Below are positions 1 through 5,252 of a stretch of DNA of 5,252 nt, one piece after another. Each line of letters begins with the position of its first letter. Position 1 is the first letter of the stretch. The stretch covers positions 1-5,252 of the forward strand of contig CAZNBL010000079.1 in NCBI GenBank assembly GCA_964571375.1, written 5' to 3'. The position numbers and the translations under genes were made by a program. The notes beneath the pieces are model-generated. The model saw only the letters and a list, made by a program, of their open reading frames with translations. It was not told the DNA's origin and made no database searches. The DNA is from JAFTYR01 sp964571375. GTDB lineage: Bacteria; Pseudomonadota; Gammaproteobacteria; Burkholderiales; Burkholderiaceae_F.

Positions 1-2
1 GG

Positions 3-812
3 ATGGCCAGATTTTTCGGTTATTCCGGAATTGATGACTGCCCCTGGGAAAAAATCGACACTTCTTCGATTTTGCTTTTGAAAGCTACTTTGGAATCTCA
101 GGAAAAAACACCGAACACTATCAATACCTATCTTTGTGCACTCCGCGGTGTGATCAAAGCTGCCTGGCAGTTAGGTCTGATTTCGGACCACGACAAAATG
201 GTCTTCGAATCCATCAAAGGAGCAAAAGGTCAGAGAGTGGTTCGGGGCAGAGCTTTATCTCCGATTGAGTCAGCACAATTAATCGAACACTGTCTGAAGG
301 ACCAATCCCATAAAGGTATCCGGGATGCTGCAATTATCAGTTTCGGTATCGGTCTCGGAATGCGACGTTCTGAAATCGCCGAAGCTACATTGAAGGGACT
401 CGACTTAAAAAACAAGAGCTTACGAGTCATCGGCAAAGGGAATAAAGAAAGAGAACTGGTCGGATCCGACCTGGTGTGGACAAGACTTGCTTCCTGGCTT
501 GAACTTCGTGGAGACAGCGGATGTTCAAAGATTTTCGTGAAGATGGATAAGCACGGAAATATTCTCACCGATAAACCGATGACAGCACCTTCGATTTTTA
601 AGATGTTGGCTGTCCGCGCTCACGAAATCGGAATGGAAAATTTCACACCTCACGATCTTCGGCGCACATTTGCAACCCGAATGCTTGATATCGGCGCCGA
701 TATTGCGATTGTGAAAGAAGCCATGGGCCACAGTTCTATCCAGACCACTCAGCGATACGACAGACGCGGACTCGATAAGATCCGTCTTTTTGCCAAGAGT
801 ATTCCTGTTTAA
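3..812 (+). CDS. Tyrosine recombinase / phage-type integrase, 5' end outside window
   Basis: Site-specific DNA recombinase that cuts and rejoins DNA through a covalent 3'-phosphotyrosine intermediate. Of the 269 visible residues, about 1-75 are the end of the helical core-binding (SAM-like) domain, including the NTYLCALRGV helix. Residues 84-265 are the catalytic domain. All catalytic residues are visible: R121 in GMRRSE, K145 in the GKGNKER hairpin, H217 and R220 in HDLRRTF, H243 in MGHSS, and nucleophile Y252 in TQRYDRR. The enzyme is therefore probably active. The ATG at position 3 is unlikely to be the true start: relatives carry some 25-40 more residues before the ARFFG-like segment, and the frame is open to the left edge. 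No excisionase, phage gene or cassette array is visible. XerC/XerD share the fold, but this protein resembles integrases of mobile elements more. The family is certain; the role (element integration or other) is not. Confidence 0.93.
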   Translation: MARFFGYSGIDDCPWEKIDTSSILLLKATLESQEKTPNTINTYLCALRGVIKAAWQLGLISDHDKMVFESIKGAKGQRVVRGRALSPIESAQLIEHCLKDQSHKGIRDAAIISFGIGLGMRRSEIAEATLKGLDLKNKSLRVIGKGNKERELVGSDLVWTRLASWLELRGDSGCSKIFVKMDKHGNILTDKPMTAPSIFKMLAVRAHEIGMENFTPHDLRRTFATRMLDIGADIAIVKEAMGHSSIQTTQRYDRRGLDKIRLFAKSIPV

Positions 813-825
813 GACGTGCAAATTA

Positions 826-890
826 CCCCTTCCGAAAATGCAATTGCTTCAATGACATTAATTTTGTCTGAGTAATTTAACTTGAAGGGG
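826..890. repeat. Widely spaced 7-bp inverted repeat downstream of the integrase
   Basis: CCCCTTC at 826-832 is perfectly complementary to GAAGGGG at 884-890, with 51 bp between. An overlapping second pair, AAATTAC at 820-826 and GTAATTT at 872-878, lies in the same stretch. No T-tract follows, so it does not look like an intrinsic terminator. It could be a protein-binding arrangement, a fold in the integrase 3' UTR, or chance. Confidence 0.25.
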
Positions 891-911
891 GAGTACTTAT
901 AAAAATATTCT
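882..911 (+). promoter_or_regulatory. Candidate sigma70-like promoter for the oxidoreductase gene
   Basis: TTGAAG at 882-887 and TATTCT at 906-911 are separated by 18 bp. An alternative pairing in the same place is TTTAAC at 876-881 with TATAAA at 898-903, spacer 16. Neither is strong, but this is the AT-rich part of the gap before the gene at 978. A transcript starting here would carry the dyad at 934-957 in its leader. Nothing matching an FNR box (TTGAT-N4-ATCAA) was seen. Confidence 0.3.
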
Positions 912-933
912 CTTGAATCTTCTTTTCTGGATC

Positions 934-957
934 GTATCCGTTAAGCTAGTCGGATAC
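934..957. promoter_or_regulatory. Perfect 7-bp dyad (operator or leader hairpin) ahead of the oxidoreductase
   Basis: GTATCCG at 934-940 and CGGATAC at 951-957 are exact inverted repeats around a 10-bp spacer, ending 20 bp before the ATG at 978. The arm spacing (17 bp centre to centre) suits a dimeric repressor or activator on one DNA face. As RNA it would form a 7-bp hairpin with a 10-nt loop just upstream of the ribosome binding site. No U-tract follows, so it is not a canonical terminator. The regulator is unknown. Confidence 0.45.
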
Positions 958-977
958 TGTTGTAAGAGAAGCCTGAA

Positions 978-3254
978 ATGCAGAAGATTCTGACCGCGAC
1001 ACATTGGGGCCTTGTTTATGCTCATGTTGAAAACGGAAAGCTCATAAAGCTTACGCCGCATGAGAAGGATTTGGCGCCTTCGCCGAATCTTGAAGCCATT
1101 GCCCGGTTGCCTTACAGCCAAACCCGTATTCGTTATCCGATGGTTCGGAGAGGCTTTCTGGAAGGAAAAGAAACCGCTGAAAGCAGACGGCGCGGCACCG
1201 ATGAGTTCGTTCGCGTCACCTGGGATGAGGCTTTGGATCTTGTCGCCGACAATCTTAAAAGCTGTTATGACCATTACGGTCCTTCGTCGGTTTTCGGTCA
1301 GTCTTACGGCTGGAAGTCTCCGGGTTCCGTTAATGCCGCGGCTTCTCTTCAAAGGAGACTACTGAATATCCTCGGCGGTTACACCGCAGGAACCAATTCC
1401 TATTCCACCGCTGCGATCGGAACCATTCTTCCTTATGTCACCGGTATGCGTGATCCTAAAGTACAAAGCTGGGAGATGCTGTTAAAGCATTCCGAGCAGA
1501 TTGTGTTTTGGGGATGCGATCCGATCGTGACCAATGATGTGGATTGGACCGCTACGTTGCATCAGGGAACGGATTACTTAAGAAGGCTCAAGGCTACATC
1601 TATCAAAACGCTCGCGATCAATCCGGTGAAACCGGAAACCGCGCGGGAACTCGGTTCCGAGTGGATTCCGGTTCGTCCCGGTACAGACTGCGCCTTAATG
1701 CTCGGACTGATTCACGAGCTGCATATAAACGGATTGATTGATCGGGACTTCATCAGCCGATGTGTTGCCGGATGGGATCGGTTCGCGGACTATGTTCTCG
1801 GGAAAACTGACGGAATCGTCAAATCCGCCGAGTGGGCTTCAGCAGAATGCGGAGTTCCTGCAGAAACGATCCGCAAGCTTGCTCATGAACTGAAATCCAA
1901 ACGCACCATGCTGATGGTCGGTTGGGGTATGCAGCGACAACAGTTCGGGGAACAGCCGACGTGGATGGCTTACGCATTGGCCTGTGCACTCGGTCAGATC
2001 GGCCTTGCGGGCGGCGGAATCGGTACGAACTATCACTATTCAAGCGGCGGCGCCGTGCGTTGCTCCGGCCCGCTATTGGGTTCGATGCCTGTTAAGGCAG
2101 AGCCGGTTAAAAAGTACCCGAAAGCCCCGGTAATTCCGGTTGCCCGTTTTGTCGATATGTTGGAGAACCCGGGTAAGACTATCCGCTTCAACGGCAAAGA
2201 AGTGACTTATCCGGAAATTCACATGATTCTCTGGACAGGCGGTAACCCGTTTGCTCATCAGCCGGAAACCTTCCGCTTGGAAAAAGCCTGGCAGAAGCCG
2301 GACTGTATTGTCGTGTCCGACACTGTTTGGTCTCCGACAGCAAGGCACGCGGATATTGTTCTTCCGGCCTGTACAAGTTTTGAACGAGAGGATATTACTT
2401 CAATCGGCACCTACACCAATGACGGTATCGTCATGATGAATCGGGTAATCGAGCCGATGTATGAATCTCGAAGCGACTATTGGATTTACAGTCATCTTGC
2501 TGAGAAACTCGGTGTATCCGAGCAATTTACCGAAGGACGAAGCGAATCGGAATGGATCCGTAAGTTCTATCAAGACGCAGGAAAAAGCTGCAGTTCGATG
2601 CCGGCCTTCGAAGTGTTTAAAGAGCAGGGTTGTCTTTTCTTTGAGAAGGATTCGGCTGATTCGAGTTTCATCGATTATGCGGATTTCCGAGCTGATCCGG
2701 AATCTCATCCGCTTGCGACGGAGTCCGGTAAGTTCCAGATATATTCAGAGAAGATCGCTGCTTACGGTTATGCCGATTGTTCGGGGTATCCGAGGTACTT
2801 TGAACCCTGTTTCGCTATCAGTGATCACAATACAGGTTACCCCATCCGCTTGATCTCCTGTAAGAGCAAGCGCCGACTTCATTCTCAGTTGGATAATGTT
2901 CAATATCCGCAGGAACAGGGAACTGTACGCGAGCCGTTGCTTATCAATACCTCTGACGCTGAAGAACGCGGAATTTATAACGGAGACCTGATTAAGGTTT
3001 GGAACGACAGGGGATGCATCATCGCGCGGGCCGAAGTTTCTGACGACATCATGGCCGGCTGCGCTCGCCTCTGCCACGGCGGCTGGTTTGAGCCTGTCGA
3101 CGGATTCGATAACCACGGCAATTCGAATTCGTTGACAAAAGACGTTCCGACCTCAGAGTTGGCAAACGGCAATGTCGCCACGATCGGTGCGGTTCAGGTC
3201 GCCAAGTTGAAAGACGATGTGCCGAAATCCCGCATTTGGCAGGAAATTGTATAA
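978..3254 (+). CDS. BisC-like bis-MGD molybdopterin oxidoreductase (S-/N-oxide reductase)
   Basis: DMSO reductase-superfamily enzyme using Mo-bis-MGD, expected to remove oxygen from a sulfoxide or N-oxide. Its 758 aa match the BisC/TorZ size range. Residues 8-15 (THWGLVYA) replace the Fe-S cysteine motif of other superfamily members, so no N-terminal [4Fe-4S] cluster is expected. SYGW at 109-112 carries the Tyr/Trp pair known from DMSO reductase; TorA lacks the Tyr. Ser143 in SYSTAA is the predicted Mo ligand. GWGMQRQQFGEQ (315-326), TGGNPFAHQ (420-428) and HADIVLPA (457-464) are cofactor-domain signatures. The C-terminal MGD-binding domain (about 620-740) has RLHSQLDN and LTKDVPTSELANGN. An in-frame TAA at 963-965 excludes an upstream extension, so there is no Tat signal and the enzyme should be cytoplasmic, like BisC. 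AGAGAAG at 965-971 is the ribosome binding site. No chaperone or cytochrome partner gene is adjacent. The family is firm; substrate (biotin sulfoxide, methionine sulfoxide, DMSO or TMAO) is not. Confidence 0.92.
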   Translation: MQKILTATHWGLVYAHVENGKLIKLTPHEKDLAPSPNLEAIARLPYSQTRIRYPMVRRGFLEGKETAESRRRGTDEFVRVTWDEALDLVADNLKSCYDHYGPSSVFGQSYGWKSPGSVNAAASLQRRLLNILGGYTAGTNSYSTAAIGTILPYVTGMRDPKVQSWEMLLKHSEQIVFWGCDPIVTNDVDWTATLHQGTDYLRRLKATSIKTLAINPVKPETARELGSEWIPVRPGTDCALMLGLIHELHINGLIDRDFISRCVAGWDRFADYVLGKTDGIVKSAEWASAECGVPAETIRKLAHELKSKRTMLMVGWGMQRQQFGEQPTWMAYALACALGQIGLAGGGIGTNYHYSSGGAVRCSGPLLGSMPVKAEPVKKYPKAPVIPVARFVDMLENPGKTIRFNGKEVTYPEIHMILWTGGNPFAHQPETFRLEKAWQKPDCIVVSDTVWSPTARHADIVLPACTSFEREDITSIGTYTNDGIVMMNRVIEPMYESRSDYWIYSHLAEKLGVSEQFTEGRSESEWIRKFYQDAGKSCSSMPAFEVFKEQGCLFFEKDSADSSFIDYADFRADPESHPLATESGKFQIYSEKIAAYGYADCSGYPRYFEPCFAISDHNTGYPIRLISCKSKRRLHSQLDNVQYPQEQGTVREPLLINTSDAEERGIYNGDLIKVWNDRGCIIARAEVSDDIMAGCARLCHGGWFEPVDGFDNHGNSNSLTKDVPTSELANGNVATIGAVQVAKLKDDVPKSRIWQEIV

Positions 3255-3259
3255 ACAAC

Positions 3260-3290
3260 AGCCGGGGTTCATCGCCCCGGCTTTAATACT
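3260..3290. terminator. Strong intrinsic terminator, probably bidirectional, between converging genes
   Basis: AGCCGGGG at 3260-3267 pairs perfectly with CCCCGGCT at 3275-3282 around the 7-nt loop TTCATCG. On the plus strand the stem is followed by TTAATACTTT. On the minus strand it is followed by TGTTGTTTAT. It begins 5 bp after the oxidoreductase stop codon and lies 8 bp past the stop codon of the minus-strand gene, so it can end both transcripts. Confidence 0.9.
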
Positions 3291-4049
3291 TTAGAGATCC
3301 TTCGGCGGCTTGCGTCCGAACCACTTCATATAAATTTCGGTGAATTCACCGTTTTGTTTTAACTTGCCGAGACCGCGGTTAATTCTGCGAAGCAGCATCT
3401 TATTGCCTTTACGTACGGCAATCGCGAGATCCTCGCGGGTCAATGCAAGTTCCAGAGACTTTACCTTGCCCTGACCGGCGTTAGTCACATAGAAGTCGTT
3501 GGTCGGAAGGTCGTTGATCACTACGTCGACGCCGTTATTGACGAGTTCCATGTAGCATTCGTTGAGCTGATTGAAAACTCGGATGTCGGCGTCGGGAATC
3601 TTGCGGGCGGCTTCTTCACCGGTGGATCCGATGGAGACGGCAATCTTTTTGCCGATAAGGTTGTCGGCAGTTTTAATCGCATCGTAGTCCTTACGAACTA
3701 CGGCACCGAGCCCGGCAATATAATATCTATCTGAAAAATCAACGCTTTGTGCGCGATCGACTGTAACAGTAATATCGTTGATAGCAACATCGATTACGCC
3801 GGACTTCAGGGCCGGAATCAGGCCGTCGAAAGCTAAATTTCGGATTTCCACATCGAAGCCTTCGACTTTACCGATGGCTTTGATGATATCAACGTCAAAT
3901 CCTACATAAACACCGGTACCGGCTTCGATCGAACCGAAGGGCGGATAAGCGGCGTCCATTCCGACAATAAGCAGAGGGCGTTTGGGAGCAGCGATCAAAG
4001 AAGAGACGGAAAATACCAGCGCTGCAGAGACAAAACTTCTTCGAAGCAT
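3291..4049 (-). CDS. Periplasmic amino-acid ABC transporter substrate-binding protein (SBP family 3, GlnH-like)
   Basis: Periplasmic receptor that captures a small solute, most likely a polar amino acid, for an ABC importer. Residues 1-21 form a Sec signal peptide: MLRR, a hydrophobic core, then cleavage near LIAA/PKRP. No lipobox cysteine is present, so the mature protein is soluble. The fold is GlnH-type: MDAAYPPF (31-38), YVGFDVDIIKAI (48-59), FDGLIPALKSGVIDVA (74-89), a DRAQSVDFS segment (98-106), and IYMKWFG at the C-terminus (239-245). Predicted ligand contacts are T94, R99 (carboxylate clamp) and D180 (amino-group clamp, in NDLP). The usual A-G before ITIT is replaced by N91-D92. The length, 252 aa, is normal. 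The ATG gives a sensible signal peptide, but no good Shine-Dalgarno precedes it. No permease or ATPase gene is adjacent, so it is an orphan receptor or depends on a transporter elsewhere. The ligand is unknown. Confidence 0.92.
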   Translation of the reverse strand: MLRRSFVSAALVFSVSSLIAAPKRPLLIVGMDAAYPPFGSIEAGTGVYVGFDVDIIKAIGKVEGFDVEIRNLAFDGLIPALKSGVIDVAINDITVTVDRAQSVDFSDRYYIAGLGAVVRKDYDAIKTADNLIGKKIAVSIGSTGEEAARKIPDADIRVFNQLNECYMELVNNGVDVVINDLPTNDFYVTNAGQGKVKSLELALTREDLAIAVRKGNKMLLRRINRGLGKLKQNGEFTEIYMKWFGRKPPKDL

Positions 4050-4116
4050 GATATTTGGGACTTTTGAAAGGTTATAGTAAATATTGATTTTTTATTCATT
4101 ATATCCAGCAGAAGTT
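4050..4116. promoter_or_regulatory. Divergent promoter region between the binding-protein gene and mmuM
   Basis: These 67 AT-rich bases separate two divergently read start codons and must serve both genes unless one is read from further away. Minus-strand -10 candidates are TATAAT (complement of 4098-4103) and TATAAC (complement of 4071-4076). A plus-strand candidate is TATAGT at 4073-4078. None has a convincing -35 at the usual spacing, so exact promoters cannot be assigned. Overlapping plus and minus elements would allow shared regulation. Confidence 0.45.
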
Positions 4117-5040
4117 ATGAAACATCCGCTTGCCGAACTAATTCAAAAGAAGAAGTCTGTTGTGATTGACGGCGCCATGTCTACCGCCCTGGAGGCGCTC
4201 GGATGCGATTTAAACGATCCGCTTTGGAGTGCAAAGGTTCTCTTTGAAGCACCTGAGAAAATCAGGACGGTTCATGAGAATTATTTTAAGGCGGGCGCCG
4301 ATGTTGCGATTACTGCCAGCTACCAGGCAAGTGAAAAAGGATTTGCAAAGAAGGGAATTTCTGCTGAAGAATCTTATCGGCTGATCAAACTTTCTGTTGA
4401 GCTGGCTAAGGAAGCACGATCCGCTGTTGATAAAGACTTAAACGACTTGCTTGTTGCCGGATCTGTCGGTCCCTACGGCGCTTATCTGGCAGACGGCTCA
4501 GAGTATCGCGGAGACTATTCCTTAACCGTTGATGAGTACAAGGCTTTTCATCGTCTGCGTATCGAAGCGTTGAAAGAAGGAGGGGCAGATCTGATTGCCG
4601 TGGAGACGATGCCTCGATTGGATGAAGTTGAAGCAATTCTGTCTCTTTTAGAAGAAACCGATCAGAGCTGCTGGGTAACTTTTACGCTTAAGGACGAAAG
4701 TCATATTTCCTGCGGAACACTTTTATCTGAAGCTGCTGAGGTTTGTGCAAAGTACGATTGCGTCGATGCAATCGGGATCAATTGCGTTAAACAGGAATAT
4801 GTCGCCGGTGCTTTGGATACTATGAAAGATTGCGGTAAGCCTTTGATTGTCTATCCGAATTCCGGCGAGATCTATGATCCGAAGACTAAAACCTGGCATC
4901 ACGGAGCGGATTCCGAAGGATGGTCTTCCTATATCGGCAGCTGGCAGGTTTTAGGAGCCTCGTGTTTCGGCGGATGCTGCCGTACTTTGCCGAAAGATAT
5001 CCTTGAGATTGCATCTTTAGTTCGAACTAACAACCGATAA
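4117..5040 (+). CDS. mmuM: Homocysteine S-methyltransferase MmuM
   Basis: Cytoplasmic zinc enzyme that transfers a methyl group from S-methylmethionine (or SAM) to homocysteine, giving methionine. The 307 aa match E. coli MmuM in length and in order of motifs: VVIDGAMSTALEALGC (15-30), NDPLWSAKVL (33-42), ADVAITASYQAS (61-72), the strongly conserved LLVAGSVGPYGAYLADGSEY run from 111 to 130, VETMP (162-166), GINC with Cys223, YPNSGEIYD (246-254), KTWHH (258-262) and FGGCCRT with Cys287/Cys288. The three cysteines are the expected zinc and homocysteine-activating ligands, so the enzyme should be active. The ATG at 4117 is chosen because MKHPLAELI aligns with the family N-terminus; a TTG at 4084 is in frame but would add 11 unlike residues. 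The Shine-Dalgarno is poor: AGAAG at 4110-4114 is only 2 nt from the ATG. No S-methylmethionine permease (mmuP) is adjacent. Related betaine-type methyltransferases are less likely given the near-complete motif match. Confidence 0.95.
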   Translation: MKHPLAELIQKKKSVVIDGAMSTALEALGCDLNDPLWSAKVLFEAPEKIRTVHENYFKAGADVAITASYQASEKGFAKKGISAEESYRLIKLSVELAKEARSAVDKDLNDLLVAGSVGPYGAYLADGSEYRGDYSLTVDEYKAFHRLRIEALKEGGADLIAVETMPRLDEVEAILSLLEETDQSCWVTFTLKDESHISCGTLLSEAAEVCAKYDCVDAIGINCVKQEYVAGALDTMKDCGKPLIVYPNSGEIYDPKTKTWHHGADSEGWSSYIGSWQVLGASCFGGCCRTLPKDILEIASLVRTNNR

Positions 5041-5085
5041 AGCTGTCTCGTTTTTTACTCAGGGTTTCTATTTATAAATAAAGGT

Positions 5086-5109
5086 GGGTAGCGTTTAACG
5101 GCTATTCCC
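5086..5109. promoter_or_regulatory. Imperfect dyad in the leader after mmuM
   Basis: GGGTAGC at 5086-5092 faces GCTATTCCC at 5101-5109, around GTTTAAC (itself a dyad, 5093-5099) and one extra G. The pairing needs a one-base bulge and a TT bulge. It could be a binding site for a regulator of the gene at 5228, or a weak RNA fold. A perfect 10-bp AT palindrome, ATTTATAAAT, lies just upstream at 5070-5079. Confidence 0.22.
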
Positions 5110-5122
5110 GGACGCACTTGAT

Positions 5123-5149
5123 TTGAAATAGTGAAAAGGGTGTTATAAA
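5123..5149 (+). promoter_or_regulatory. Candidate extended -10 promoter for the gene at 5228
   Basis: TGTTATAAA at 5141-5149 is an extended -10 (TGN then TATAAA). TTGAAA at 5123-5128 could be the -35, although the 15-bp spacer is short; an extended -10 tolerates a poor -35. Transcription would start near 5156 and give a leader of about 70 nt. Confidence 0.45.
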
Positions 5150-5159
5150 AAGTAAATGT

Positions 5160-5181
5160 ACTCGGTTCTCAATCACCGGGT
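5160..5181 (+). other. Leader hairpin upstream of the last gene
   Basis: ACTCGGT at 5160-5166 can pair with ACCGGGT at 5175-5181, seven pairs including one G-U, around an 8-nt loop. It is followed by CATTTTCC, too weak a U-tract for a confident terminator. If the promoter at 5123-5149 is used, the hairpin sits at the very 5' end of the mRNA, where it could stabilise the transcript. It does not match a riboswitch class I know. Confidence 0.3.
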
Positions 5182-5227
5182 CATTTTCCTTGGAAAGACA
5201 TTCAATACATCAAAAGGACGTCTGATT

Positions 5228-5252
5228 ATGAGTAAAAAAACAATGCTTGCCC
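5228..5252 (+). CDS. Start of an unidentified gene, cut by the right edge
   Basis: ATG at 5228 opens a frame reading MSKKTMLA to the window end. AAGGA at 5214-5218, 9 nt before the ATG, is the best Shine-Dalgarno in the window, and promoter-like sequence lies upstream, so this is probably a real, well-translated start. Two lysines followed by hydrophobic residues could begin a signal peptide, but eight residues are too few to name a product. A second in-frame ATG lies at 5243. Confidence 0.7.

Noticed and set aside
894..900. TACTTAT matches the NarL/NarP heptamer consensus TACYYMT in the oxidoreductase promoter region
   Set aside because: A single heptamer is expected often by chance, and no paired inverted copy at the 7-2-7 spacing is present.
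897..1352. Long minus-strand open frame overlapping the start of the oxidoreductase gene
   Set aside because: It lies antisense to a clear family member, shows no recognisable motif, and has the low-complexity basic composition typical of shadow frames.
2400..3116. Several antisense and alternate-frame open frames of 60-130 codons inside the oxidoreductase gene
   Set aside because: All overlap strongly conserved family sequence in the main frame and have no motifs or convincing ribosome binding sites.
4084..4116. TTG at 4084 as the mmuM start, giving 318 residues
   Set aside because: The 11 extra residues have no counterpart in MmuM, while the ATG at 4117 aligns with the family N-terminus.
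4050..4116. S-box or other methionine/SAM riboswitch upstream of mmuM
   Set aside because: The gap is only 67 bases, is AT-rich, and shows none of the paired elements such an RNA needs.
5031..5056. T-run (5051-5056) after mmuM as an intrinsic terminator
   Set aside because: Only a three-pair CGA/TCG stem precedes the T-run. I could not find a stable GC-rich hairpin.

Overview
The window looks like ordinary chromosomal DNA from a Gram-negative proteobacterium. The evidence is a GlnH-type periplasmic binding protein with a plain signal peptide and no lipobox, a bis-MGD oxidoreductase of the DMSO/TMAO/biotin-sulfoxide reductase branch, and roughly half GC content. The overall style is compatible with an anaerobic gut betaproteobacterium such as Sutterellaceae. 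That placement is an impression, not something the sequence proves.

Layout, left to right. (1) 3-812 (+): tyrosine recombinase with a complete R-K-H-R-H-Y catalytic set; its N-terminus lies beyond the left edge. (2) 813-977: a 165-bp gap with a weak promoter candidate, a widely spaced inverted repeat and a clean 7+7 bp dyad. (3) 978-3254 (+): a 758-aa molybdopterin oxidoreductase closest by eye to BisC, with serine as the predicted Mo ligand, no N-terminal Fe-S cysteines and no export signal. (4) 3260-3290: a strong hairpin between converging genes, probably a bidirectional terminator. (5) 3291-4049 (-): a periplasmic amino-acid-binding protein with no permease or ATPase next to it. (6) 4050-4116: an AT-rich divergent promoter region. 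(7) 4117-5040 (+): homocysteine S-methyltransferase MmuM. (8) 5041-5227: a 187-bp leader with a promoter candidate and two dyads. (9) 5228-5252 (+): the first codons of another gene.

Possible joint role (inference): BisC-type enzymes reduce biotin sulfoxide and free methionine sulfoxide, MmuM makes methionine from homocysteine and S-methylmethionine, and the binding protein captures a small amino acid. Together these could form a sulfur amino-acid salvage neighbourhood. The three genes are separately transcribed (one rightward, one leftward, one rightward), so this is not an operon and the link may be chance.

I found no CRISPR array, RNA gene, insertion sequence, toxin-antitoxin pair or recognisable defence system, and nothing that I would call a new biological system. 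The points most worth a second look are the unexported Mo enzyme with a variant Mo-ligand loop, the orphan binding protein with an altered ligand-contact motif, and the dyad in the oxidoreductase leader.
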